Shown: one piece after another, positions 44,170 through 54,585 of the stretch
How the letters are laid out: every line of letters starts with the position of its first letter
Position numbering within the stretch: the stretch's first letter is position 1
Source: Mycolicibacterium sp. CBMA 234
GTDB taxonomy: Bacteria; Actinomycetota; Actinomycetes; Mycobacteriales; Mycobacteriaceae
DNA length: 64,000 bases
Reading direction: 5' to 3'
Assembly: GCF_009729415.1 (NCBI RefSeq)
Contig: NZ_MPKW01000005.1
Location: forward strand, 310,001-374,000
The notes under the pieces: generated by a model
Told to the model about the DNA's origin: nothing
The model's input: only the letters and a program-made list of their open reading frames with translations
Databases searched by the model: none
Made by a program: the position numbers and the translations under genes

Positions 44170-45546
44170 ATGCGCCCCTACCATGTGGCGGTTGTCGGAT
44201 CCGGCCCGTCAGGGTTTTTCGCTGCCGCGTCACTGTTGAAATTCGCCGATGCCAAGGCCGGTACCGATGATCCGGTCGATGTCCGCATCGACATGCTGGA
44301 GATGCTGCCGACCCCATGGGGGCTGGTGCGTTCCGGGGTTGCTCCGGACCATCCGAAGATCAAGACGGTGGCGGCGCAGTTCGACAAGATCGCTGACGAC
44401 GAGCGGTTCCGGTTCTTCGGCAACGTCACCGTGGGTGAGCATGTCCAGGCCGCCGAATTGGCCCAGCGCTACGACGCGGTCATCTACGCCATCGGCGCAC
44501 AGTCGGACCGCCCGCTAGGCATCTCCGGTGAGGACCTGGCCGGCAGCGTGGCTGCGGTCGACTTCGTGGGTTGGTACAACGCGCATCCGCATTTCGCGGC
44601 CATGGAGCCGGATGTCTCTCAGGACCGCGCCGTCGTCGTCGGCAACGGCAACGTGGCCTTGGACGTGGCGCGCATCCTGGTCAGCGATCCGGGCGAGCTG
44701 GCGAACACCGATATCGCCGATCATGCGTTGACGGCCCTGGGTGCGCGCGGCGTCCGCGAGGTCGTGATCATCGGGCGCCGCGGCCCGCTGCAGGCGCCGT
44801 TCACCACGCTGGAATTGCGCGAGCTCGGTGACCTGGCGGCCATGGCCGACGTCGACGTGATCGTCGATCCGGCTGACGTCGACAGCATCACGGACGCGGA
44901 GCTGGAGGCCGCCGGCAAGACGGTGCGCCAGAACATCAAGATCCTGCGCGGCTACGCCGAGCGCGGGGATTTGGGACGTACGCGCCGCATCGTGTTCAAG
45001 TTCCAGACCTCGCCCATCGAGCTCAAGGGCTCGGGGCGCGTCGAGTCAATTGTGTTGGGTCACAACGAATTGGTCGATGAGGGTGGCCGGGTCGCGGCCA
45101 AGGACAGCGGGGCACGCGAAGAACTGCCGGCCCAGCTGGTGGTGCGCGCGGTGGGCTACCGCGGTGTGCCGACCGCTGGCCTGCCGTTCGACGAGCGCGC
45201 CGCGACCATCCCGCACACCGCGGGCCGGGTCGAGGGCAGTCGCAACGAGTACGTCGTCGGCTGGATCAAGCGCGGACCGTCCGGCGTCATCGGCAGCAAC
45301 AAGAAGGACTCGCAGGACACCGTCAACACCCTGATCGAGGACATCTGCGGCACTGAGGTGGCCGAATTCGGGCCGGCGCACGGCGACGAACTGGCCGCCT
45401 GGTTCCTCTCGCGGCAGCCGGCACTGGTCACAGGCGACCATTGGCGTCTGATCGACGCGCACGAGCGGTCAGCCGGCGAGGGCCAGAACCGGCCGCGGGT
45501 GAAGCTCACCGACGTGGCGGAGATGCTGCGGGTCGCTCACGACTGA
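44170..45546 (+). CDS. fprA: NADPH-ferredoxin/adrenodoxin reductase FprA
   Basis: 458 aa. FAD site VAVVGSGPSGFFAAASLL, EMLPTPWGLVRSGVAPDHP, NADP site VVVGNGNVALDVARIL and GRRGPLQAPFTTLELRELG, C-terminal GWIKRGPSGVIGSNKKDSQDT. It passes electrons from NADPH to ferredoxins that feed P450s. Divergent from prfB, with 150 bases between. Confidence 0.96.
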   Translation: MRPYHVAVVGSGPSGFFAAASLLKFADAKAGTDDPVDVRIDMLEMLPTPWGLVRSGVAPDHPKIKTVAAQFDKIADDERFRFFGNVTVGEHVQAAELAQRYDAVIYAIGAQSDRPLGISGEDLAGSVAAVDFVGWYNAHPHFAAMEPDVSQDRAVVVGNGNVALDVARILVSDPGELANTDIADHALTALGARGVREVVIIGRRGPLQAPFTTLELRELGDLAAMADVDVIVDPADVDSITDAELEAAGKTVRQNIKILRGYAERGDLGRTRRIVFKFQTSPIELKGSGRVESIVLGHNELVDEGGRVAAKDSGAREELPAQLVVRAVGYRGVPTAGLPFDERAATIPHTAGRVEGSRNEYVVGWIKRGPSGVIGSNKKDSQDTVNTLIEDICGTEVAEFGPAHGDELAAWFLSRQPALVTGDHWRLIDAHERSAGEGQNRPRVKLTDVAEMLRVAHD

Positions 45547-45553
45547 CTCGCTC

Positions 45554-45585
45554 AACCCCTGAGGAGCTCGCGCTCCTCAGGGGTT
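45554..45585. terminator. 14-bp hairpin after fprA
   Basis: Left arm 45554-45567, right arm 45572-45585, TCGC loop, no U-tract. It lies between the convergent fprA and small secreted protein gene, so it may terminate both. Confidence 0.7.
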
Positions 45586-45601
45586 CGGCCCGGTGGACGA
45601 T

Positions 45602-45991
45602 CTAGTGGCCAGGCCGCAGCAGGCCTTGCACCGCGAAGGTTGTGAGGTTGCCGCCCGAATTGAGCAGCGACGAGGTGGCCGTCGACCCGGACTGGAGACC
45701 CGAATTCAGTCCATTGACGTCGTATTTGAGGCCGGCACCGTCGATCGCGGCAATGCCCTGGAGTCCACCAATGGTGTGGTTGACGCGGTTCTGCCCAAAG
45801 CCGGCCTCGCCGGTCAAGCCGCTGCCCAAAAAGCCGGCCTCGCCGTTCAATGCGCTGCCCAATCCGTTGAGTGGCCCAGTATCAGCTAATGCGATGCCGG
45901 CCGGCGCGACGAGCAGCAATCCGCCGGCCACCAGCCCCATCCCGATTGCCTTTGCGGTCTTGTTGCGCGACGAGAGCTGAGGCTTGGTCAT
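45602..45991 (-). CDS. Small exported Gly/Asn-rich protein
   Basis: 129 aa. Signal peptide about 1-36 (KAIGMGLVAGGLLLVAPAGIALAD, cleavage after ALA). The mature part is Gly/Asn/Leu-rich with a short repeated pattern (LNGEAGF, LTGEAGF). No enzyme motif. The family is not recognised; likely an envelope or secreted protein. Confidence 0.72.
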   Translation of the reverse strand: MTKPQLSSRNKTAKAIGMGLVAGGLLLVAPAGIALADTGPLNGLGSALNGEAGFLGSGLTGEAGFGQNRVNHTIGGLQGIAAIDGAGLKYDVNGLNSGLQSGSTATSSLLNSGGNLTTFAVQGLLRPGH

Positions 45992-46207
45992 GTACGTTCT
46001 TGTCCCCTTCTATGGAAAAGACTCCGGCTGACGGTCGAATCGGAGCTGTGCGCACCACAGGGTTAGCAAGCTCAATGCGATAGCTAGCTATTCGCACCAC
46101 GGAACTATTAGCACAGCAAATGAGCCATATATGGCCGTTTTCAGGAAGTCCCAGAGAGTGCTGAGCAAATATCCAGACGCATCAGCGGATGGGGAAGGGC
46201 CGAACGA

Positions 46208-46525
46208 CTACCCCTGCGGCGCGTGCGGCGCGAAAGTCCAGTTGTCGGGGTTCTTCGCCGAGTAGACGACGGGAACCAGCTGCCCCACCACGGGCCAGTT
46301 GGTCACGTCCATGGCCACTCGGCCGTACACCTCGTGCTCAGTCACGCTGGGGCCATTGAGAACTCCGGCGATGGTGACGAACTGCTCGCCCGCCGCTTCG
46401 GGCCGCGGGCTGACGCCGGTGATCAGCAGCGTCCCGCTCTCCCCGTTACGGGTACGCCGCAGCCACGGGGCGGCCAGTAGCAATAGCGCTCCGAGCATGA
46501 CGATGAGCACGACGAATTCCCACAC
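46208..46525 (-). CDS. Small membrane protein with N-terminal anchor
   Basis: 105 aa from GTG ([10 protein letters not shown]): one transmembrane helix (about 2-20), then a beta-rich domain ([50 protein letters not shown]) typical of mycobacterial membrane proteins with an OB-like domain. A GTG seven codons upstream is possible. It is divergent from hisN, whose start lies only 23 bases away. Function unknown. Confidence 0.68.
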   Translation of the reverse strand: MWEFVVLIVMLGALLLLAAPWLRRTRNGESGTLLITGVSPRPEAAGEQFVTIAGVLNGPSVTEHEVYGRVAMDVTNWPVVGQLVPVVYSAKNPDNWTFAPHAPQG

Positions 46526-46548
46526 GCACTCATGGTAGGACTGCACCC

Positions 46549-47325
46549 ATGAACGCCACCGCAGACGACATCAACCTCGCCCTGAAATTGGCCGACCAGG
46601 CGGACGCCGTGACGCTGGATCGCTTCGGCGCGCTGGATCTGCGAATCGAGACCAAGCCCGATCTGACACCGGTGACCGATGCCGACCAGCGCGTGGAGCA
46701 AGCGCTGCGGGAGACCTTGTCCACGGCCCGGCCCGACGACGCGCTGCTCGGCGAAGAGTATGGCGGCACAGCGGTTTTCGCGGGACGCCAGTGGGTGATC
46801 GATCCGATCGACGGCACCAAGAACTTCGTCCGCGGAGTCCCGGTGTGGGCCACGTTGATCGCACTGCTGGAAGACGGCGTGCCGGTCGTAGGAGTGGTCA
46901 GCGCGCCGGCGCTCGGGCGGCGTTGGTGGGCCGGCACCGGAGCGGGTGCGTTCAGTTCCTTCAGCGGACAGACGCGGCGCATCTCGGTGTCCGGCGTCGA
47001 CGCCCTCGACGCGGCGAGCCTGTCCTACTCGGACCTCACCACCGGGTGGGAAGACCGCCGCGAGGCATTCGTGGCACTGACCGATGCGGTGTGGCGGACC
47101 CGGGCCTACGGCGACTTCTGGTCGTACTGCCTACTGGCCGAAGGTGCCGTCGACATCGCCGTCGAGCCGGAGGTCAAGCTGTGGGACCTGGCGGCGCTGG
47201 ACGTCGTCGTGCGTGAGGCCGGCGGCGCGTTCACCAACCTGACCGGCGCGTCTGGCCCGCACGGCGGCAGCGCCGTCGCGACCAACGGGTTGCTGCACGA
47301 GAAGGTGCTCGCCGCCCTCGCCTGA
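46549..47325 (+). CDS. hisN: Histidinol-phosphatase, inositol monophosphatase type
   Basis: 258 aa. Metal-site motifs: [21 protein letters not shown] (DPIDGT), and the second-site motif [22 protein letters not shown]. It dephosphorylates histidinol phosphate in histidine synthesis, as for Rv3137; an inositol-phosphate-like activity cannot be excluded. fadE24 follows, as in M. tuberculosis apart from pflA, which is missing here. Confidence 0.87.
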   Translation: MNATADDINLALKLADQADAVTLDRFGALDLRIETKPDLTPVTDADQRVEQALRETLSTARPDDALLGEEYGGTAVFAGRQWVIDPIDGTKNFVRGVPVWATLIALLEDGVPVVGVVSAPALGRRWWAGTGAGAFSSFSGQTRRISVSGVDALDAASLSYSDLTTGWEDRREAFVALTDAVWRTRAYGDFWSYCLLAEGAVDIAVEPEVKLWDLAALDVVVREAGGAFTNLTGASGPHGGSAVATNGLLHEKVLAALA

Positions 47326-47421
47326 CCCGGGGATTTGTGCACGATTCCCGCGCCGGCCGCGGATTTTCGTGCTCAAATCACCCCGTCCGCAAATGTGAAT
47401 TTGATAACACGAACGTCGTAC

Positions 47422-47437
47422 CTTACTCAGGAGTAAG
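47422..47437. promoter_or_regulatory. Inverted repeat in the fadE24 promoter region
   Basis: CTTACTC and GAGTAAG (perfect 7-bp arms, 2-base AG spacer), 43 bases upstream of the fadE24 ATG. A TetR-type operator is likely; the regulator is not in the neighbourhood. Confidence 0.6.
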
Positions 47438-47480
47438 ATACGGTCATAACGCACTGCCCCAACGACGCGAGGCTGTCGAA

Positions 47481-48887
47481 ATGACCAACACCCTTCCCCA
47501 GAACGGCACGACCAACGGCGCTGCCCAGCGCCCCGTGCGCAAGGGCCCGGAGAGCGCCATTGGCCTGCAACGGCACAAGCGGACAGCGACCGACATCGGT
47601 CTGGCGCTGATCACGCCTCTTGTCGGCCAGGAGTTTCTGGACAAGTACAACCTGCGCGATCCGCTGAACCGTGGCCTGAAGTACGGCATCAAGACGGCGT
47701 TCTCCACCGCCGGTGCCGCAGGCCGGACGTTCAAGCGCATCCCCGGACGCAGCGGCGCCCCGACGCGTCTGAAGCCGAGCGGCTCGGACTACTTCGACCT
47801 GAATCCGGACGAAGACCAGCAAATGATCGTGGAGACCGTCCGCGAGTTCTCCGCGGAGATCCTGCGGCCGGCCGCCTATGACGCCGACGCGGCCGCGACC
47901 TACCCGGCTGATCTGATCGCCAAGTCCGCTGAACTCGGCATCACCGCGATCAACGTGCCCGAGGAATTCGACGGCATCGCCGCCACCCAGAGCACCGTCA
48001 CCACCGCGCTGGTCGCCGAGGCACTGGCCTACGGCGACATGGGTTTGGCCCTGCCGATCCTGGCGCCCGGTGGCGTCGCCTCGGCCCTGACCCGTTGGGG
48101 CAGCGCCGGCCAGCAGGCCACCTACCTGCCGTCGTTCTCCGGCGAGAACGTGCCGCAGGCGTGCGTCGCGATCGCCGAGCCGCATGCCCTGTTCGACCCG
48201 ACCGCGCTGAAGACCACCGCGGTCCGCACCCCCGGCGGCTACCGCATCAACGGCGTCAAGTCGCTGGTCCCGGCCGCCGCCAATGCCGAGGTGTTCATCA
48301 TCGGCGCCCAGCTCGACGGCAAGCCGGCTCTGTTCATCGTCGAGTCCAACTCTGAGGGCCTGTCGATCACGGCTGACCCGAGCATGGGCATCCGCGCCGC
48401 GGCACTGGGCAAGATCGAGCTGAACAACGTGGCGGTGCCGCTGGCGGGCCGGCTCGGCGAAGACGAAGCGACCGACAACGACTACTCCGAAGCCATCGCC
48501 CTGGCCCGATTGGGTTGGGCCGCACTGGCAGTCGGCACGTCGCATGCCGTGCTCGACTACGTGGTGCCCTACGTCAAGGAGCGCGAGGCTTTCGGTGAGC
48601 CCATCGCCCACCGCCAGTCGGTGGCCTTCATGTGCGCCAACATCGCCATCGAACTCGACGGTCTGCGGCTGATCGTGTGGCGCGGTGCCTCGCGCGCCGA
48701 GCAGGGCATGCCGTTCCTGCGCGAAGGTGCCCTGGCCAAGCGGTTCGCCACCGACAAGGGCATGCAGATCGGCCTCGACGGTGTGCAGCTGCTTGGCGGC
48801 CACGGCTACACCAAGGAACACCCGGTCGAGCGCTGGTACCGCGATCTGCGGGCAATCGGCGTCGCCGAAGGTGTCGTGCTCCTGTAA
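47481..48887 (+). CDS. fadE24: Acyl-CoA dehydrogenase FadE24
   Basis: 468 aa. Two acyl-CoA dehydrogenase halves: FDLNPDEDQQMIVETVREFSAEIL, then VAIAEPHALFDPTALKTTAVRTPGGYRINGVKSLVPAA, and the C-terminal REAFGEPIAHRQSVAFM...GHGYTKEHPVERWYRD. The N-terminal ~95 residues are an extension. With FadE23 it probably forms an alpha2-beta2 enzyme that unsaturates an acyl-CoA, since it is one of the paired fadE loci known in mycobacteria. The pair is isoniazid-inducible in M. tuberculosis. Confidence 0.9.
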   Translation: MTNTLPQNGTTNGAAQRPVRKGPESAIGLQRHKRTATDIGLALITPLVGQEFLDKYNLRDPLNRGLKYGIKTAFSTAGAAGRTFKRIPGRSGAPTRLKPSGSDYFDLNPDEDQQMIVETVREFSAEILRPAAYDADAAATYPADLIAKSAELGITAINVPEEFDGIAATQSTVTTALVAEALAYGDMGLALPILAPGGVASALTRWGSAGQQATYLPSFSGENVPQACVAIAEPHALFDPTALKTTAVRTPGGYRINGVKSLVPAAANAEVFIIGAQLDGKPALFIVESNSEGLSITADPSMGIRAAALGKIELNNVAVPLAGRLGEDEATDNDYSEAIALARLGWAALAVGTSHAVLDYVVPYVKEREAFGEPIAHRQSVAFMCANIAIELDGLRLIVWRGASRAEQGMPFLREGALAKRFATDKGMQIGLDGVQLLGGHGYTKEHPVERWYRDLRAIGVAEGVVLL

Positions 48888-48924
48888 TCGCCCAAACTCT
48901 TCGAACTCTCCCGAAAGACCAATC

Positions 48925-50136
48925 ATGGCAATCAATCTGGAAATACCCCGCAAGTTGCAGGCCGTCGTCGAGAAGGGCCGCCAGGGCGCAGCGGAAATGC
49001 TCCGCCCGATCTCCCGCAAGTATGACCTGGCCGAGCACGCCTACCCGACCGAGCTGGACACCCTGGCCAGCCTGTTCGAAGGCATCCAGGAGTCCAACGC
49101 CGTCTCCATCGCCGGCGCCGGGTTCTCGGCTACCGAATCCAAGAGCAAGCACGCAAACATCAACGGCGCCAACATGTCTGCGCTGCTGAACGCCCTCGAA
49201 GTCAGCTGGGGCGACGTCGCCCTGCTGCTGACGGTGCCGTATCAGGGCCTGGGCAACGCCGCGATCTCCGCGGTGGCCACCAAGGAGCAGCTGACCAAGT
49301 GGGGCAAGGTATGGGCCGCCATGGCCATCACCGAGCCGAGCTTCGGCTCCGACTCGGCCGCGGTCTCGACCACCGCCGTCCTCGACGGCGACGAGTGGGT
49401 GATCAACGGCGAGAAGATCTTCGTCACCGCCGGATCCCGCGCCACCCACATCGTGGTGTGGGCGACGCTGGACAAGTCGCTCGGCCGCGCAGCCATCAAG
49501 TCGTTCGCCGTGCCGCGTGAGCACCCCGGCGTTATCGTCGAGCGCCTGGAACACAAGCTGGGCATCAAGGCCTCCGACACCGCGGTGATCCGGTTCGACA
49601 ACTGCCGCATCCCCAAGGACTACCTGCTCGGTGATCCAGAGATCAAGGTGGACAAGGGCTTTGGCGGGGTCATGGAGACCTTCGACAACACCCGCCCGAT
49701 GGTGGCCGCCATGGCCGTCGGTGTCGGCCGCGCCGCTCTTGAGGAACTCCGGGCCATCCTGACCGACGCGGGCATCGAGATCTCGTACGACAAGCCGGCT
49801 CACGCGCAGAGCGCTCCGGCCGCGGAGTTTCTGCGGATGGAGTCCGATTGGGAAGCCGCGTACCTGCTGTCCCTGCGGGCGGCGTGGCAGGCCGACAACA
49901 AGATCCCGAACTCCAAAGAGGCGTCCATGAGCAAGGCCAAGGCCGGCCGCATGGGCACCGACGTCACCCTCAAGGCCGTCGAATTGGCCGGCACCACAGG
50001 CTATTCCGAGCAGCCGCTGCTCGAGAAGTGGGCCCGCGACAGCAAGATCCTCGATATCTTCGAGGGCACGCAGCAGATTCAGCAGCTCGTGGTGGCACGA
50101 CGCCTGCTGGGCCTGTCGTCGGCACAGCTGAAGTGA
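48925..50136 (+). CDS. fadE23: Acyl-CoA dehydrogenase FadE23
   Basis: 403 aa. MAITEPSFGSDSAAVSTTAV (FAD loop), GEKIFVTAGSRATHIVVWATL, DNTRPMVAAMAVGVGRAAL, TGYSEQPLLEKWARDSKILDIFEGTQQIQQLVVARRLLGL (C-terminal FAD/substrate helix). The start lies 37 bases after the fadE24 stop. Pairing with FadE24 is inferred from gene order. Confidence 0.9.
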   Translation: MAINLEIPRKLQAVVEKGRQGAAEMLRPISRKYDLAEHAYPTELDTLASLFEGIQESNAVSIAGAGFSATESKSKHANINGANMSALLNALEVSWGDVALLLTVPYQGLGNAAISAVATKEQLTKWGKVWAAMAITEPSFGSDSAAVSTTAVLDGDEWVINGEKIFVTAGSRATHIVVWATLDKSLGRAAIKSFAVPREHPGVIVERLEHKLGIKASDTAVIRFDNCRIPKDYLLGDPEIKVDKGFGGVMETFDNTRPMVAAMAVGVGRAALEELRAILTDAGIEISYDKPAHAQSAPAAEFLRMESDWEAAYLLSLRAAWQADNKIPNSKEASMSKAKAGRMGTDVTLKAVELAGTTGYSEQPLLEKWARDSKILDIFEGTQQIQQLVVARRLLGLSSAQLK

Positions 50137-50172
50137 CCTGCCTCCGGTAGCCCGGTCCGCCGGGCTACCGGA

Positions 50173-51354
50173 CTAGCGCAGCGCCGTCGCGAAGGCTTCG
50201 AATATCACCGCAGCCTCCGCCGGCTGAGCGCTGAACGACGGTTCAGCCATCGGCCACGTCGACCACTGCACCATGACGATGTTCTCGCTCCGGTTGATCG
50301 CGAGCATCTGACCGAAAATGCCCAGTGCCCAAAGATATTCACTGTCGCCGGCACTGGGCATTTCGCCGTCGACCGGCGGTTCGTTGTTCCACCACTGATA
50401 GCCGTAGGCACCGCTGCGATGCTCCGGCGACGCCGACACCGCCGACCAATCCGACGCGTCGCGCACCCAGCTGTCGGGCAAAATCTGTTCTCCACTGGGC
50501 AATACGCCGTCGTTGAGCACGAATAGGCCGAAGCGACCCCAGTCCCCCAGCGTCGCATTGAAGCCGTGCGCACCGGTGTCGTGGCCCTCGTACGAATGCC
50601 AGACGCCGTCGGCCGCCATGCCGCACGGAATCCAGATCTTCTGCTCCAGGTACCGACTCAGCGGCATCCCAACCGCTTTCTCCAACAGATCGCCGAGCAG
50701 CCAGGCCCCGCCGCTGTTGTACGACCACACCTGTCCGGGCTCGATGCCGTTCCCACGCTTGAGGTTTCGCACCAGATTCGACACCGCGGGGTACACATCG
50801 GCGCCGGCCTCATAGCGCGTCATCGCGGAGAATTCCGAGCCGGGGTCGGTGTAGTCCTCGTTCCACTGCACGCCGGACGTGTGTTGCATGAGCTGCCTGA
50901 CGCTGACGCCGTCCCACGCGGTACCGGCCAGCGTCGGATCGTAACGGGTCAGCGGGTCGTCCAGCGAGGCGATGGCCCCCTCGCGTACCGCGACGCCCAC
51001 CAGCGTCGAGACCACCGACTTGGCCACCGACCGCGACGTCCACAGCGTCTCGGCGGTATTGCCGTTGCCCAGGTACTCACACACAACCTGGCCGTCCTTG
51101 AGCACCAAAAACCCGGTCGCATCCTGTCTGCTGAGGTAGTCGGCGAGGTGGTAGGTCTGGCCATCGAATCGGTAGGTCACGTCCGTGAGCGGCGTGGCCG
51201 CGACCTGCAGCGGACGCGGTGTCCGCGACCGGAACACGGAACCGGCATACATGCGGTAGTTGTTTCGGAAGCCGATCACCCGCTCGGCCTGACTCCAGGT
51301 GAGCATGTCGTTCGGGTCTGGCAATCGCTCGTCATGCGGGCTGGGCGCCGTCAT
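50173..51354 (-). CDS. Beta-lactamase-fold serine hydrolase
   Basis: 393 aa from ATG (MTAPSPHDE). Active-site SxxK in SRSVAKSVVS, YxN in WSYNSGG, and an H/KxG-like element toward the C-terminus. Class C beta-lactamase, esterase and 6-aminohexanoate-dimer hydrolase relatives share this set. There is no signal peptide, so it is a cytosolic esterase or amidase more likely than a secreted penicillinase. Confidence 0.85.
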   Translation of the reverse strand: MTAPSPHDERLPDPNDMLTWSQAERVIGFRNNYRMYAGSVFRSRTPRPLQVAATPLTDVTYRFDGQTYHLADYLSRQDATGFLVLKDGQVVCEYLGNGNTAETLWTSRSVAKSVVSTLVGVAVREGAIASLDDPLTRYDPTLAGTAWDGVSVRQLMQHTSGVQWNEDYTDPGSEFSAMTRYEAGADVYPAVSNLVRNLKRGNGIEPGQVWSYNSGGAWLLGDLLEKAVGMPLSRYLEQKIWIPCGMAADGVWHSYEGHDTGAHGFNATLGDWGRFGLFVLNDGVLPSGEQILPDSWVRDASDWSAVSASPEHRSGAYGYQWWNNEPPVDGEMPSAGDSEYLWALGIFGQMLAINRSENIVMVQWSTWPMAEPSFSAQPAEAAVIFEAFATALR

Positions 51355-51382
51355 GACCCCAATCATGCACCGCGACAAGCAA

Positions 51383-51412
51383 ACAGGCCCCGGGATTGCT
51401 CCCGGGGCCTGT
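51383..51412 (-). terminator. Terminator of the antigen 85 gene
   Basis: A 13-bp perfect stem (51383-51395 with 51400-51412), loop TTGC, followed on the minus strand by TTTGCTTG. It lies just beyond the stop of the antigen 85 gene. Confidence 0.85.
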
Positions 51413-51433
51413 CTGTAGTGCTGCTGTCTCGCG

Positions 51434-52423
<990 letters not shown>

Positions 52424-52648
52424 TCACAATCCCATTTCAGTATCGGGTACCGGGTATCGCGCCCACTCCACGCGGTCGGACGGCGTCGGTGGCACGGCCG
52501 CGATTTCTCGCGGCCGTGTGCGGTGGGCTCAGCCTGGTACGGGAACTGAACGCACCGAAGGATTCAGTTGTCTGTGGGCAGTAAAACACGCGCCGGTTAC
52601 GCCGAGGAACCCCTGAACGCGGCTTGAGACCACGTTGTTGCGGAGTTC

Positions 52649-52663
52649 GTACCGTTCTGGTAC
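52649..52663. promoter_or_regulatory. Short inverted repeat upstream of the TetR gene
   Basis: GTACC-GTTCT-GGTAC, 52 bases before the TetR start. The TACC/GGTA halves resemble those of the site at 53309-53326. Weak by itself. Confidence 0.35.
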
Positions 52664-52714
52664 CGACCCGGCCGGCGAGCCGCACGCCGTTAATCCGGCC
52701 GTAGGCTGCCGTTT

Positions 52715-53305
52715 GTGACGAGCGATCGGAGCAATGTTGGCAAACAGGCGGACACCCGGCTGGGTAATCGGCTGAGCATCGACGACTGGCTGACGGCCGG
52801 ATACGCGATTCTGGCAGAGGATGGCATCAAGGCCCTGAAGATCGATCGGTTGTGCGCCCGCCTCGACGTCACCAAAGGCAGCTTCTATTGGCATTTCGAC
52901 AACATGGCCACCTATCGCACTGCGCTGATCCGCGGTTGGGCCGAGCTGCGCGACGCAGATCGGAGCCAGCTCGAAGCCATTGGGACACTGCCGCCGCGGG
53001 ACCGGTTGTCCCAGATGATGCGGTCGTTGGTCAGTCCCAGGCACTGGACTTTAGAGCGGGCGATGCGCGAATGGGCCCGGTCCGACGAGGCCGTCGCCGA
53101 GAGTGTGCGGTCCGCCGATCGTCGCATCCTGGCCGCGGTGCGGCAGGCGTTCGAGGACTACGGCTTCGACGCCGACGAGGCCGAGCTACGCGCGGACGCC
53201 ACCTTTGCCGTCGGCATCGGTTTTCTACACCTCTCTGGGCCGTCCCCGCATCCGCGGCTGGCCGCGCGCAGCGAACGATTCCTAGATCTCATGCTCGCGA
53301 CCTGA
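52715..53305 (+). CDS. TetR regulator of the catabolic cluster
   Basis: 196 aa, GTG start. HTH: SIDDWLTAGYAILAEDGIKALKI then RLCARLDVTKGSFYWHFDNMATYRTAL (about residues 21-65). The C-terminal part is unassigned. A perfect inverted repeat follows its stop and sits in front of the flavin monooxygenase gene, which is 34 bases downstream on the same strand. It likely senses a pathway intermediate and represses the monooxygenase. Confidence 0.86.
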   Translation: MTSDRSNVGKQADTRLGNRLSIDDWLTAGYAILAEDGIKALKIDRLCARLDVTKGSFYWHFDNMATYRTALIRGWAELRDADRSQLEAIGTLPPRDRLSQMMRSLVSPRHWTLERAMREWARSDEAVAESVRSADRRILAAVRQAFEDYGFDADEAELRADATFAVGIGFLHLSGPSPHPRLAARSERFLDLMLAT

Positions 53306-53308
53306 CTT

Positions 53309-53326
53309 CCATACCAAAAGGTATGG
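53309..53326. promoter_or_regulatory. Operator-like inverted repeat ahead of the flavin monooxygenase
   Basis: CCATACC (53309-53315), AAAA, GGTATGG (53320-53326): perfect 7-bp arms, 14 bases before the ATG of the monooxygenase. A promoter overlap is likely. Confidence 0.7.
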
Positions 53327-53339
53327 TACGTTCCGCGGC

Positions 53340-54497
53340 ATGCAGACTACGCAGGCCGCTATCACCGATGAATTCGTCAATGCGCTCGCCGAACGCGCCA
53401 CCGAGGCAGAAAAACTCCGCCGCCTTCCCGACGACACCGTCACCGACCTGATGGCGTCCGGCTTCACCGATCTCCTGGTGCCGGCCCGGTTCGGTGGCCA
53501 GCAGGCCCCATTCCCCGCCGTCCTCGACCCGGTTCGCCGGCTCGCTCACGGGTGCACCTCGAGCGCATGGACCATCGGCTTCCTGACCCTGCACAACTGG
53601 ATGCTGGCGTTGTTCGGCGAGCAGGCCCAGCAGGAAGCATTCGACAGCCGGCCGTTCCTGGCGCCGGCACCACTGGCTCCGACCGGTCGCGGTCTGCCCG
53701 TCGACGGCGGCATCCGCCTCACCGGCCGTTGGTCGTGGGCCACCGGGGTGATGCACGGCAACTGGATCATCGTGGCGGCGCTGTGCGGGCCGGATGACGG
53801 TATCTACCCCGCCCTGGCCCTGCTACCGATCAGCGACGTGACGGTCGAGGACGTCTGGCACACCGACGGCATGCGGGCCACCGGTTCCAATGATGCTGTC
53901 GCGACCGATGTGTTGGTACCTGAGCACCGCCTGGTCAAGGTCACCGATATCTATGCCGGCACTGCCCCCGGCGCAGGACTGCACGACAGCGCCACCTACC
54001 GCTGGCCGATGGTGCCTGCCCTGGCACTACTCGCGGCAATGCCCGCACTGGGTAGCGCCGAGCGGGTCACCGAGATGTACGCCCAGCGTTTGGCTGAACG
54101 GGTGCTGCCCTACGAAGGCGTCATGCAGAAGGACAAGCCAATTTCCCAGGCGCACTTGGCCGGAGCGCAGGTGCGGTTGCGGTCCCTGCGTGGACTACTC
54201 GCCGACACGGTCGGTGAGATCGAAGGGATCGTCGACTCCGGCGATGCTGTCGACAAACCCGTGCGAGCCCAGGCTCGGCTGGCGGCTGCGCACATCGTCG
54301 CCGAATCACGCGCGGTGATCGGCGACCTCATGGGCGCCGGTGGTGCGAGCATCCACTTCTTGTCCAGCCCCATGCAGCGGTTCAAGCGGGACGTCGACGT
54401 GTTGGCCGGGCACGTGGTGTTCGACTACGACACCAGCCGGGAGCTGGCCGGGGCGCTGACACTCGGCATGAAAATCCCGCGGACGTCGATGATCTGA
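53340..54497 (+). CDS. Flavin-dependent monooxygenase of acyl-CoA dehydrogenase fold
   Basis: 385 aa. Despite the acyl-CoA dehydrogenase fold, key residues fit the two-component hydroxylases (HsaA, HpaB-like group D): GFTDLLVPARFGGQQ, LTGRWSWATGVMHGNWII, VWHTDGMRATGSNDAVATDVLVPEHR. These use reduced flavin to hydroxylate aromatic rings; a flavin reductase gene is not in this window. First enzyme of the cluster, with its own operator. A true dehydrogenase role is less likely, since no C-terminal FAD/CoA motif was seen. Confidence 0.78.
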   Translation: MQTTQAAITDEFVNALAERATEAEKLRRLPDDTVTDLMASGFTDLLVPARFGGQQAPFPAVLDPVRRLAHGCTSSAWTIGFLTLHNWMLALFGEQAQQEAFDSRPFLAPAPLAPTGRGLPVDGGIRLTGRWSWATGVMHGNWIIVAALCGPDDGIYPALALLPISDVTVEDVWHTDGMRATGSNDAVATDVLVPEHRLVKVTDIYAGTAPGAGLHDSATYRWPMVPALALLAAMPALGSAERVTEMYAQRLAERVLPYEGVMQKDKPISQAHLAGAQVRLRSLRGLLADTVGEIEGIVDSGDAVDKPVRAQARLAAAHIVAESRAVIGDLMGAGGASIHFLSSPMQRFKRDVDVLAGHVVFDYDTSRELAGALTLGMKIPRTSMI

Positions 54498-54528
54498 CGC
54501 CGATCGACATCGCCCCCTTGCCTGCACT

Positions 54529-54560
54529 CAAAACCAAAAGTAATGTCACTTTTAGTTTTG
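54529..54560. promoter_or_regulatory. AT-rich inverted repeat before the ring-cleavage dioxygenase operon
   Basis: CAAAACCAAAAGT (54529-54541) and ACTTTTAGTTTTG (54548-54560) pair with one mismatch around AATGTC, 25 bases before the ATG. It stands out in AT content and is probably the operator of the second transcription unit. Confidence 0.68.
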
Positions 54561-54585
54561 GTAGGTGATCCGTTAGGAGCCGGGC

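Noticed and set aside
47427..49019. Long open frame on the minus strand (530 aa)
   Set aside because: Antisense to fadE24; composition is biased and no motif was recognised.
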